Of a stretch of 64,000 nt of DNA, positions 36,614-49,600 are shown piece after piece (position 1 is the first letter of the stretch; every line of letters begins with the position of its first letter). The stretch spans positions 1-64,000 of the forward strand of contig RQTK01000695.1 in the NCBI GenBank assembly GCA_003991915.1, in the 5' to 3' direction. Under the pieces are notes generated by a model. That model saw only the letters and a list, made by a program, of their open reading frames with translations. It was not told the DNA's origin and ran no database searches. The translations under genes and the position numbers were made by a program. Source of the stretch: Elysia chlorotica (lineage: Eukaryota > Mollusca > Gastropoda > Plakobranchidae).

Positions 36614-37258
36614 TGTTGTTAGGACTTGGTAGTAGACTTCCATCGGTCTTTGCCTCTTTGGATGGTAAATCTAGAAACTAGGCCTGGTTTCGATTATTTA
36701 TGGTGAGTAGTCGCATTCGAAAATAGTCGCAACTTAAAAATGTAGGCGAAAAGCGAACACTGCTAGACTTAGAGATTCACTGTCAGAGGTTCAAAGATTA
36801 CTTTCAAGAATGTATGAATCAAAATCAACCGATTAAAACTTAACAATATAGATTCATACCTGTCTCCCCGTCTCACTACCATGAGGAAAGAAATAATTGA
36901 TTCCTATACATATTGAAGACATGTAACAGTAAATAAATACCCCAAGTGCATTTTTTTTAATTATATGAATGAAACGACAACTCCAAGTCAATACTTTCTA
37001 ATGGTGTTACTTTATCCGACATTAGATAATGCATGTATAAATAGCTTTATTAGTATTTGATATATTGCGTGTAAACTTCACAAAACAGATGAAAAACCTT
37101 TCTGTCAACACGCGATAAAAAAAAAAGACTAAAATGCTGTTAACAAATGGTTGGAAGGAAACGAGTACTTATTGTTTTATTTCTACAGAGAAATATGTGG
37201 ACAGACAGGGGCGTAGATAGAAAGAGAGACGAAAAGGGAGGGAGAGAGGCGGAGAGAG

Positions 37259-37261
<3 letters not shown>

Positions 37262-37296
<35 letters not shown>
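37262..37296. repeat. (GA)n microsatellite
   Basis: A pure run of about 17 GA units inside a wider purine-rich stretch beginning near 37200, upstream of MED17. Confidence 0.95.
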
Positions 37297-37298
<2 letters not shown>

Positions 37299-39570
37299 GA
37301 AAGGAACATAATCCCCATTAACGGACTTTTTATATGAAATATCAATATGGTTCTAATTAACTTAGAATATATTTATTTTATCTGCCATCAAAACAATTGT
37401 GGACAGTGATTTGAAATTTGATGGAGTAAAAAAAAGTTTCAATCGACTTTTGAGAATGACATTTAGACACACGGTGTGCAGCAAATAGAGAGGCGCCGAC
37501 GCATTCAAGACAATGTGCTATGTAAGGCTCAGGTTAGATAGAGCTACAACGGGCATCGCCGAAGATCTCAGTCGTCGCATCGCTTGGCATCATCCCATAG
37601 CTTTCTTCATCGATGAGTCGAACCGTTTATATAGCCACTCAATTGTCTAATACATAAGTGGCCTTGGCACTAGAAGGTGCATTAACCCCCCTGATCTTGT
37701 TCGCACCCACCAACAAGTACACATTTCTGGCCTTTCGGTATTGCAGGGCGCTTGGCTTGACACATTTACTCAAGTCACAACCACCTATCGATGTACACCT
37801 TTCTTCTTTTCGCAATAATTGTATTAAGATTTCGCCCAGAGGCAAACCGGCCATACGCAGTAGGCATCCTGCCGCCTTTTGAGACGATGGTTGGTGTCCT
37901 GGGAAGTTTGGGTCTAATTGTTGCTTTTGAGAGAAGCTATGGGCGTGGCTCAGCAGCGCCATCCTCGCATTTCAGTCTCTACTGCAGTTGGTGCACTTGT
38001 ATTTTGGCTGTCAGTTTTTCTGCTGTCCACGTGCTTTGCTCCATATCAGATACCTTTTCTCCTATGCTCTCTTGGCTCCTATCCTTCTCCAGCCACTGCC
38101 GCCACCAAAGAGCGAATTTCAGGTGATAGAATCGATACTAGTCAATTTAACGTCACCTTTGCAGACATCCTTAAAACACAGAACTGGTTGTTTGGTCGAC
38201 GTCCCGACGCTAGTTTATCGTATATCATGTCTTTTTTTTAGCTCACCGTCCATCCTGTGTACATGACCAAGCCATCATAAACCTATCTGGCAGAGCATAA
38301 AGTGGTTCGCTCAGTATTGGTGATTCTGTTATGTCACTTGATGTAGATAATTCGTCATAGACAGCAAGTGTGGAAGCTTTCCTGGCGTAGGTTGGCCAGG
38401 ATTCATTATAATTTCAGTACATTAGGCTACTGAGTAATTCAAGGCAGAAAATGGTAACCGAGTACGAGTACTCCAGGTACTTACTCCAGCGGAACTTTCC
38501 CATCGGAACAAGGCCTTAGACATGTTCCTGCTACAGTTGCCTAACACCAGTCTCTTGGCCAAGGCTAAAGATTGGACCGGCATCTTTTCCGATGGCCTCA
38601 CACTTCAAGGTTGGGCCGGTTACTGTAGCCAAGATATGTTCTTATGCAACAGCAGAGCCTCGGTGCACCATATCTCACCCCTCTTGTTTCTTTGTTCTCC
38701 CCGCTGACTAGGCCTGCCGCTGAGGCACGTATATACATTGTAATCAAAACCATTGGCCCACATATTTCTATTAATGGAACTCTGTGCATTGACCAAAGAG
38801 AATACAACTAAAAGTTAACTGGCATAGGCTTACATGTAATATTATTGTAAAAGTATTGCCCATGCTTCAACTGTCAGGTCTACTCCCATTGCTAGGTCGC
38901 AATGTCTACTCCCCATTCGCCGCCCACCCCGCGTATTGTTTTGTCGGATTTTTCTAATATCTATTAATCCTTTTATGAGCAACTGCTCTCCGTACAGACT
39001 GCGAAAAAAGTATGTTAGCACTGGAAAGCATAGTCTAAAATTCCAGAGGAAATATATAAAGTTTGCCACACGTCGCGTTGACGCTAAAGTCAAGTATTTA
39101 TTCAACTACATGTATGTATATACACATTACACAATAAAGGGATAGAATATGGAGAATACCGTCTAGATTACGATTCTAAACCCATTGGTCAGTTTGTCGT
39201 CTTTGAGTGTGCAATAACTGCGCACTTTACACAATACACAGTGTACAACCAGTAACAGACACAATATCACCGAAAAATACCCCCCCTCCACACACACACG
39301 CACGCACTTTCTTCAACACCGTTACACCATTGCATCCCGTAACAGGTACATGTGACCACGATCCGATACAGGTACAGGTACAGGAACATCGATATGTTCA
39401 TTTTGTCGTGCTTCACTGCTGAGTAGAAATGCCTCGTGGAGTTTGTGTCTGGTGTTCAAAGTGAGTCGATTGTTGGTCAACACTCTCTTGCTCAGTAACA
39501 CCATGACGACGACAGCTTTAGCAATATGCATGTCTAAATAAATCCTGCATCCATTGAGAGATTGCTGGCG

Positions 39571-40005
39571 ATGGTTGAGGCAAGGTATGTATCACAAGAG
39601 AGCATTGCCACAGAGAATGTTAGTGGTCTGTTGTATTTGGATGTGTGCTCCCCTGCGCATCGAACTGTGACTTTGTGTGTGGATTGTGCACAAGATTTAA
39701 AAAAATTAAAAGACATAGCGGGGGTACTGGAATTTGTAGAAAAAGTCGGAACGGACGGACTATCTCGCAAGAATGAACGCCAACAGATGAAAAAAAAAGT
39801 ATCACAGACTGGTAGCAATGCAATGGTAACAGATCGAGGAGAATACAAACAGCGAGATGTTGCGATGATACTTTTTTTTTCAGCGGATGGTATGGTAATT
39901 ATGAGACAGAACAGAGCAGTATTGTGTGCTATACACCGAGGGAATTGGAAATATGATGATTCTTGGACAGAGCGTTGTAGTTGCATGTACTATATGGAAC
40001 TGTAG
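39571..40005 (+). CDS. Uncertain single-exon ORF, 144 aa
   Basis: I do not recognise it. The frame starts MVEARYVSQES and ends RCSCMYYMEL before a stop. It is hydrophilic with a Lys/Gln/Arg-rich middle (about residues 75-90) and six cysteines, and has no membrane span or motif that I know. The opposite strand is also open over nearly the same stretch (39534-39986), so openness on one strand is weak evidence. It could be a transposon remnant, an orphan gene or chance in this GC-richer block. Confidence 0.2.
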   Translation: MVEARYVSQESIATENVSGLLYLDVCSPAHRTVTLCVDCAQDLKKLKDIAGVLEFVEKVGTDGLSRKNERQQMKKKVSQTGSNAMVTDRGEYKQRDVAMILFFSADGMVIMRQNRAVLCAIHRGNWKYDDSWTERCSCMYYMEL

Positions 40006-40625
40006 GAACTCACGTATGGCCTTTTTTTTGAATTTACTATTTCACTTTCTAAAGTACATGGGTTTTTTTATGTAAAGTTATCGAATATGGAAACAAAAAC
40101 TTTTATTCGTTAGCTTTACACAAAGGGTTACTCAAACCATTGGCTCACGATACTTAGTTACTTGATTCTACGATTACTATAACTGATGAGGAATGAACAT
40201 CAACCAAAATTTGGGAATGGCAGCGTTGTAGTGAAAACTATTTATTAAAATAGTTAGTATTATCAATATCCTTTAAGTGACTTTTAACAACTAGAATATG
40301 GATCTAGATAAAATATAAAAAATTATGTGAGAACAACATTAATGAATTTTTAAAAAGTCATGATCTTACTTTATCGAGACCAGTCATATTTTGACATTGT
40401 TTCTCTGAAGCCAAAAAATCTGGTAAATGTTACTGTCTATAACTCTAACAAGTCCCACAACTCCTACCAACGATTTTTTTTTCTTTTTAGGGACCATTTG
40501 GATTGGAGACTTATGATCATGATAACCCTAGTGTATTGTCGGCATATGAGATAAACGTACTAACCTAGATCTAGATGTTTTTTTACAAATACAATATAAT
40601 TTAAATCTAAAGCTAGACAGGGAAC

Positions 40626-43600
40626 ATGGCTTCTAAAACCAAAATACATCGATTTGAGGTAGAAATCGACAAATGCCGAGTTGATTGTAATTGGAAGAGA
40701 GCAGTCGAGTTAGCGAAACAATCTGCACCCAAATCGACAGATATTTGTAAGTGAAAAATTCTTGACGATTTACAGATTTAGAGGTTGTGGGTCTAGATAT
40801 TAGTATATATATATTTTAGATCTACGCCCATTTACACAATCTTGTATTTGTTCATTCTGTGCAGAACAATAAACATTGAAATACATTAGCTGACAATTTT
40901 ATTTTCATTTTTTTTCTACAACTCTTCCAGCAACCACAGTCCTGTTTTTGCAAGGAGAAATGGCTTTGGAAGAATTTGTTGAAACCCATGATCCAACAAA
41001 AGAGGACAATATTCTATCTGCTAGAACCCAACTTACTGAATCAAACGAATTCCTTGCAAAAGTGGCAGCAAGTGCATCTCCTGTAATGTTTGTCAATTAG
41101 TTTGTAAACTTGTCAAATATTATTACTTTGAATGTTTTTCCTAAATTCAAATGTAATGCATTTTATATGTGCAGTTCTAATTGTTCTATTATAAGTTTCA
41201 TTTGATAATAATACAAAAAAAAAATAACATTACAAGTAACAATTGAATGTTTATAAATTTATCTGTTCATGTTTTTTTTTGTTTTAAAAGTTAAATATTA
41301 TAGAAATGCAAACAAAAAATTAAAAAGGTACCAAATTCAATAACCAAATCTTTCTTATGTTAGTTTTCAAACAATTTTGCAATTATATTACACCATCAGT
41401 ACATTGCCCTCTGTGATGGCTTTTATGTTGTATCACTATTAGGCAGAACTAAATTAACCGGAAATATTGAGAAAGAATGTTAGCCAAGGATGCACATATT
41501 AAAAGTAATTGTGCCTACAATAGACAATATCTTACCAAAAAAATGTTTTCAATGAGTAGCCTTAATAATACTTCAGCTATAGAATAACATTAACATTTTT
41601 AAGAATATTAAGAAAGAAAAATTAGTATTTGTAAAGAAAATAGGAAAAAGAAAATGAAAGATTATAAATTTAATGTTAAAACTATAAGTGAAAAAGTTGG
41701 TTAACATGATACCAAAGAGTGAGAATTTGAGGGGTTGGGGAAAAAGAGAGAGTGGGGAGAATTTATCCTGAATAGGTCTTAGCCTTTTTCTCGTATTGAT
41801 TTTTTTTCCTTTTTTATTTTCTATTATTCTAGCTGAAACTACAAGCCTCACTTTTGCTTGCAAAGATACAATTCTGTCAAGGGTTTTACCAGGTCGCTCT
41901 GTCAACTTTAGATCAAATCGATTTGGCAGCAGTTGCAATAACTGAAAGTGATGGAAATGTACAAAGAAGCACAAGGCTCCTATATATTATTGCAGAATCA
42001 TATGCCATCAGAGGTAATAGGGAAGAGAGTCTGTATTATTTATGTATATCATTGGGTGCCTGTTAATATAAAGTGTATGTCACCAAATGGGCAAAGATTA
42101 TATAACAAAAGATTAAGCCTCTCCTTTCAAAAAATTTCAAAATTCAAACCATATTTTTTGTGATATTTTTCTTTGCTTTCTAATTACAATGCATATTTTT
42201 GGTTACATCTATATATAGTTTAATGAAATGCCAGTATTTATTTGGAATATAGTGATTATTTGAATGGACATTAATATTCTCAAATTGTCTCAATGGGGCA
42301 CCGGTTAGTTGACTCGAGACCCTGTTCCAATAAATTATTCCTTGTAAAGCTTCTAGTGCAGGTAAAATAAACCAAAGGTATTGCTTTTGAGATAGTATTA
42401 AGATACTATTGATTGCATTGAGTTGAGGGGAGCGCGGTGGTCCTGGGGTAGAAAATCGGCTTCCGGCGCAAAAGGTCCGGATTCGAGTCCTGGTAATTGC
42501 GCTCCCTACTGGTTGGGCCGGTGTCAGTATAATGTGACCGGCTGAGACAGGAGTCATGGCATTCCCGCCCTGTCTCGTGTGTGGCAGCACATAACATTGT
42601 CAGATGTTAGTCTTGGGGCCCATCTACAATATAGCCTATATAGTGCTGATGGTGGACGTTAAACCAACTAAATAACAGCAACAACAGCGTTGAGTTGTGT
42701 ATTGCGATGTGATGAAAATGAATATAGAGGAATATCAAGCATTCATTCAACAAATGTAGAGTAACTGTTTTCTATAGTAGCATTGTTTTTTTTTCCTCTG
42801 TTGTTATATAATTATTTAGATAGGGGATGGCTACAGATTGTTACTATTATAAAGATTTACTTTTCAAAGTTTCTTACTTTATCAATTTATCAAAATCATA
42901 AAGAAGAATAGATAAGTAAAGAAACAAAACAAATAATGAATGAGTTACAATTTGTATTGATCTTTATTTACACAGTCAGAACTAATACTATTTTCTTTCT
43001 TTCTGAACTGATCAAGGAAAGTGTCTTGAAAAAAGCAGGGGGTCATTGAAGAGCAAGTTCAAAGCTGCAGAGAGAGACAATGATATCATAACATGTTATG
43101 AAACAGCAGGGGATCTTGCCATCTTGTGCAATTCCAGCTGAAACTACAAGCCTCACTTTTGCTTGCAAAGATACAGTTCTGCCAAGGGTTCTACCAGGTC
43201 GCTCTGTCAACTTTAGATCAAATTGATTTGGCTGCAGTCGCAATAACTGAAAGTGATGGAAATGTACAAAGAAGCACAAGGCTCCTGTATATTATTGCAG
43301 AATCATATGCCATCAGAGGTAATAAGGATGAGAGTCTGTATTCTTTATGTATATCATTGGGTGTGTGTTAATATAAAGTGTATGTCACCATGTCAAAAAT
43401 GGGCAAAGATTATATAACAAAAATTATGCCTTTCCAAAATTTCAAACTATACTTATTGTGATATTTTTCTTTGCTTTCTAATTGCGTATGTTTTTGGTTA
43501 CATAGTTCAAAGAAATGCCACTCAATGCTAGTATTGCTGTGAAATGTAGTGACTCCTTGAGTGGACATTATTATTCTCAAGTTGTCTCAATGGGGCACCA

Positions 43601-46600
43601 GTTAGCTAAGTTAATAGTGTCTTGGACTGATGAGTGGGGAGTCTGACTCAAACTCAAAGTAAAAAATTCTTTGTAAAGCTTAGTGTAGGTAAAATAGACC
43701 AGAGTTATTACTTTTGAGCGAGTATTAAGACAATGTTGAGTTGAGTAATGCAATGTCATGAACTGAAGGAATATCGAGCATTCATTCAACAAATATAGAG
43801 TAAATGTTTTATGTAGTAGCATTGCTTTTTTCCTCTGATGTTATATATTGGGGTAGATGATATATCACGGCTTCAAATTGTTACTATTAGAAAGATATAC
43901 TTATCAAAGTTTCATACAAATGAAAACAAAACAACAAATTAATAATGACTGAGTTACAAATTGTATTGATCTTTATTTTCACAGCAAGATCTAATACTAT
44001 TTTCTTTCTTTTTGAATTGATCAAGGGAAGTGTCTTGAAAAAAGCAGGGGATCATTGAAGAGCAAGTTCAAAGCTGCAGAGAGAGACAATGATATCATAA
44101 CATGTTATGAAACAGCAGGGGATCTTGCCATCTTGTGCATGCAGCTTAGGGACAAAAGCAGTGCAATACAGCAAGCAGGGGTGCCTCAGACAACAGACCC
44201 TGGCTCAAGCAACTTTTTGATCACCTCTCTTTTGGAGATGGCCATTGCTCAAGTGCCATCAATGCATTTACAGAGAGGGTAGATTTTATTTTTAGAATTG
44301 TATTCATTAATATTTTTTTTAATCCGCAAGCTATATAATGTAGGCCCAAAAAAAAATGAGAAAAAATGATTGTTTTTGTTTCTTAGAAAATATTTTACAT
44401 GTGTTGTGGCAATAGTAAAGATAAAATAAAGCATACTCTAAGAAACTCAATGTCCTGTAAATACAACCCATGTTTTGTGGGTCATTTTTATTGTAACTTA
44501 TGAGAAATGTTCAAACAACAGATAACAAAAAGCAACCAAACGCAAAAATGACGAGGACATCCTATATATGCATTTTTTGCAGCATTAACTTAGAGTTATC
44601 TCTTGGTGAACACATTTTTAATTTCCGAAGGTTTCTTACCTATTCTGAATAAACATAATTTTGAGTTGTAGCACACTTCAAATTCATCAGTAATCATTTC
44701 AGCTTTGTCCATCCCCAAATCCCCAGAAATTTCAAGGGTTCCTTGGGAACCTTTGTTTCAACCTGCAACTTCAAACAAAGATCCAAGAAAATTTCCTCCT
44801 TTTTAAAAATTGTCCTCATTGTCATCACTATATAACATTAATAATAGTAAATCTTTATAACGGTAATACCCCGTACTGATATTTTTTAGCTCCCACAAAC
44901 ATATATTTTTTGTAATAAATATATGAAATAAGTACTAAGATGTGTATAAAAAGACCACCCTAAAACGTAATAAATTCTTTTTGTATTTTAAATTTATTAA
45001 GGGAAGACATAAAATGTGTCACAAGATACAGAGAAATGCTTCGAGCTGTAGAATCCAGATTTTCTCAAGAAATCAGAAAGGTAAGAATTTTGTAAAGGAA
45101 AATTCAATGCCACAATTTTTGATTATGCTCTTTTCATCTGGATAAAAAGTTTACTTTAGATATCCACCTTGTTAATATAATAAAATGTTAGGTATTCACA
45201 AAATATACTCCCTCTCAGAAAAAAAAAAAAAAGAAATTCACTTTTTGCCTTTGTTTAATTTTAAAGCTAAAAACAAATGAGCAATTATTTTTTCTTGATG
45301 ATGGAGCAAAGTTTCTCAGTGTGAAAACAAGATCTTTGAAGTCAATTTGCAATTAAAATGATTTATTAAAGTGATATAAGTGTATTATTTTTTACATTAC
45401 TAAATTATGTGTTTTGTTTGTCATATTTGAGTTAGACAAAAATTTGCATGGTTGAAAAGGATAGACTGGTAATCAGAAATGAAAATGTTGGAAATAAAAC
45501 TGAATAATGCATTAAAGAGCTGTATATCTAATTTTGGCGTGTTGGAGGATGCCTCCTCATATGAAACCTCTTTAACTTTTCAGACATTAGCACTGGAGCT
45601 GGCTCAGTTGCTGTTGAGAACATGCAGTGTAAAGTCTTATCCAAGTATAAATCTTGATGCAAAGGGTCTGAATGTTAAGGCACCCAAACCCTGCATATAC
45701 TCATCTGAGAAGTAAGGAATGTCTTTGTACTTTGCACTTGCAATTTTTTTCATTTGTGTTGAACGTCTCTGGTTACATGTGATATTTTGGAAGGAAAGTG
45801 GGGGTTAATTTTGTCTGACTCGTGGGTCTCCCAACTGTGTAGATTAGATATAAAAAATATAATATTGTAGATTGGCATTCTACAATTTTGAAAGGACACA
45901 TTAGTGAAAGTTATTTCTGTGGTGTCTTTTTGAAAACAAACAACAACAAAAAGAAAGTTATTACATGCTCATTTGTAGACTGCCCAGATTGTAATTAGTT
46001 CTTTATCACTCAAAAGGTAATTTATCCTAAGTTTCAAATTTCTATGATCTTCTTAACTATTTTAATATCTAGTTTGTGACTAGTCAAAGCTGCTACACCT
46101 TCAGTTTAGATCTAGCCCTAGATAAGGCTTGTTTCATACTTAACAAAGTATTACCTTGTTTTTGTTTCAAATTCAAAAGACAAAACAATATCCTGCTGAT
46201 TATGTGTTTATTTTTACAGCACATCAGCACAGTTAACGTCTATATTGTGCCCATGTATGTCCCAAGACAGTTAATACATTACACTAGTAGCAGTGGTGAT
46301 TCCTTTATCTGTCTGTCTGGGAAAGGCATGAAAATTGTACATAAAAAGATTGGTTAAAAGTGAAGAGTATATGCAGCATTTTAAAAGATTCATGTGTAGG
46401 ATCCTGCCATTGTGGTAACAAAGTACACAAGGTGGAAAATGAATAGTGTGGACTGAGGGTGATTGTTAAAATCTAGACTGAAAATTCAATTCTAGATTCC
46501 AAGACTAATCTCTGTAAGATCATTAAATACTTTTTATTCTTTCAGTTGACAAGGTTCTCTATATTTAGATTTACCTATTTTATATGGTGAAAAAACAAGA

Positions 46601-49600
46601 TTATTATGCTCATTATAGAAAAACACAGATTAATTATTCCTGAATCCAATTTTGCTAAAATTGCTATATCAATGAACAAACACTTTTTTTTTCCCTCAGA
46701 TTATTTGTGCCAAAAACTCTTGATGAAGAGGTCCTTTTACTACTGTTGATAGCTGAGGCTGTGGTAAGCAAATTTATCATATTACAATTGTCGAACAAAA
46801 ATTTTAATGCATGAGAAATAAATGAAAATTTTGTATATAACAAGGTTTAATTTGTGTTAAAATTACTTTTTAACCAACATTGTGCATAAAAAGAATATAA
46901 CTTATTGTTGAATTTTTTTTATATAAAATTAAGTTGTTTTTTTTTTAAATAACAAACAAGAAACTTCACAGACACAACAGTTTTAAGATAGAAGAATTCG
47001 TCTTCTGTTTGATAATTTTTAGAGATATTTTGTAGTTCTGAATCAAAGAATCCTTAAGAGAGTAGGTGCATTTTTCTCTAAAAAATTATTATTTCAAAGG
47101 CTCCTTTGCAACAAATCTCTGACATTTGTAACTATGCACAATTGTTTTTCATGTTATAAATCTTTTCCCCCTTGGTATTTATTTAACCTTGGGTGATACA
47201 ATCAGAAGCAAAAAATCAGAGACAAGAAAAGAAAAATCAATTAAAATTCTTCTATTTTGCCAAGCAGGTGTGTTGTATTTTATTCAGACTTATTTCTGCC
47301 TTGTAAGAGATAAATTGACCCTCTTTATGCTAGTTAGTGAATATGTTCAATGTTTCTATTTGCAGGGAACAAAACAGGCTGTTTTGGAGAGAAGTAAAGA
47401 AACACAAGAGCTAACATTTATGAGCATCACAGCTATATATGACTTATTAGCTCTTGTTCTGGTCAAAAGAGCTCAATTTGGTCGTCTTTCGGAGGTATGT
47501 CTAATGATTATCATAATCATAATATCAACAAAGGGCATTTATATTGCAGCTTTCCCATTGTGTTGCCCAAAGTGCTTAACATTTTTTATCAAGCAACCGA
47601 TAAAATACATTTTGCTAAAATTGTAGTGTAAATACAGAATGCACAGAAACATAATAAAGTTCGAGTTAATAGCATTATAATACACAAACATTAGGAATCA
47701 TTGTCAATGTAGTAGTAAACACATGGTACATGTACCCAGAAAAAGCACCAGATATACAGGGTTATGTTAAAATATATTTACTATTAAATAATTGGTACAA
47801 TAAAGTAAAGGAAATAGCATGTGTAAATACTCAGATTTAAAAAGACATAGGACTTATCTTATTTATGTAACTTGTTAACAACCCAAATCGTTGGCAAAGA
47901 ACATTATTCAAATTAACTTAAAGAAGGTAACCAAGGTTGTCAAAAGAAAAAAAGCCTGATTTCCACTTTTTTCAAACATCTCTGAGCAGCAGTGATGTAC
48001 ATTTTGTCATTGAAAAGTGCATTCTATACCTTCATGAATGTGAAGCCCACTTTCTGCTCTCATATAAAACTCCACCTTGGAGTGAATTTGTTCAAAATTT
48101 CTATTTGTTCCAATGTGACTGGTGACATAAAGATCACATTTTTTTCTCCTTTCAGTCTTTTGAAAAGGCAATGCGATTTTCTTTCAAAGAATTCCATATT
48201 TGGTATCAGTTTGCAAATTCTCTGATATCTACAGGAAAGGTATGTGTTTGTTTTTTGTTTTGTTTTTCCCTAATAATGATATAGTATCATTTATATATCA
48301 ACATTTAGTGTAATGGAAAAATGATAATATTGACATTAATTGTGGAACTGTTCATTTAGACTATTTTTCTTTTTTACTTTGCTTCTATAAGCAATAAGCA
48401 TTGTACCATTGTGACTAGAGAATAAAACTATGATTTTTTAGTACACCAAACTATTTAATGCATGCTTATTGAACTGCTGACAGAAAAGTTAGTTAAAAAG
48501 GAAAAAAGCAGCACAAGATTTCAACTGGAGTAGACAAATATTTTTCAAGCGTCACATTTGAAAACATGTTGTGGATGTTCAGTTTATTTTTTAATCACAA
48601 CCATCTGTCTTTTACTTTACGCAACACTGTGAGACTTTAAAATGAAGAATTGGTGTATCATAAACAGTTGCAAACTTAAACTTAAGGGACATTCTGAAAA
48701 TATCTCACCCTGCATGTTAATTGATCCTTGAACTGAAGACCAGTGTTATGTTTCTAGAGTTGTCATCTAGCCCTTTTCATATCTTTATAAAAAAGAGGTA
48801 TTCTAACGCAACAACAAAAGACAACAATCATAGTGTGTTATGTCACTGCTACTCCTGCAGTGTGCTCAGTAAGTTTCTATATCTTCATAATTGAAAAAGT
48901 ACTCTAAGGCAGCAGTGATCTTTACTAACAACGTGGTATGTTATCCCCACCCTTACAGTTTGCCCAGGCTCTTCAAGTGCTGGCGGAGTGCCATAACCTG
49001 GCCCCCAACAATACATGCGTGTGTCTCCAGGCAGCCCAGCTGTGCTACGAGTTTCTCCAGTCCTACCAGAAGGGCATAGACTGGGCCAACATGGTCATCA
49101 AGCTCACCTCTTCTGAGGTGCCCAAGCATGTGATGGCCAGGGCTTATATGGCCAAAGGTCAGAGCCTACACTTATTCATTTATACCATTTTGACTGTCCT
49201 TTGCAATTTTCAAGGAGGAAAGCTGTAATAATCATGGCTATCAGGTGCAGTGATGCTGATTTTCCCTAATTTAATGGATTTTAATTTTGTTTAAACTTGG
49301 CAGGCCAGAATTCAGTAAAGGTCTGTCAAGAGGTTATGTTTTTTGGATGAATATGCCACGTTGCTTTACATGAAAAGTTTCAGTAACAAATGATGATCCA
49401 GTTGGCATCACTGCAGTTGTATTTTTAGATCTGAGCATCGTTCTTGTTATCACACTGAAGATAACTGTCACTGTCGTCAGATTTATTATTTTAAACTTGG
49501 GGATTTTACCTTTTTTTTTTTGTTCCTCAGGTGTTTAGGTTTATTTTCAAATAAAGTTGATTTGAATACTACCAACTGCATTTGAATTCATAGATTCTAG

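Larger units (their letters stand above)
36614..40625. other. Head-to-head spacer between MED17 and TTC7, with a GC-richer block
   Basis: The first part (36614-37450) should hold the MED17 5' UTR and promoter and contains a (GA)n tract at 37262-37296. From about 37450 to 40000 the sequence is clearly less AT-rich than the rest of the window and carries several overlapping open frames on both strands. None shows a family I recognise. The block could be an old transposable element, a retrocopy or a CpG-rich regulatory area. The last 600 bp before TTC7 return to AT-rich sequence. Confidence 0.45.

Noticed and set aside
37639-38266. Overlapping frames of 60-110 codons on both strands
   Set aside because: Several frames are open at once because the block is GC-richer; none shows a recognisable motif, splice structure or start context, so no gene was called.
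36614-40625. Bidirectional promoter shared by MED17 and TTC7
   Set aside because: The start codons are 4 kb apart with a GC-richer block, repeats and frames between; nothing shows shared control.
47520-47590. Possible interspersed repeat (GGGCATTTATATTGCAGCTT, CCCAAAGTGCTTAACA); loosely similar bits near 34000 and 58790
   Set aside because: Similarity is short and no ends could be defined from one window.
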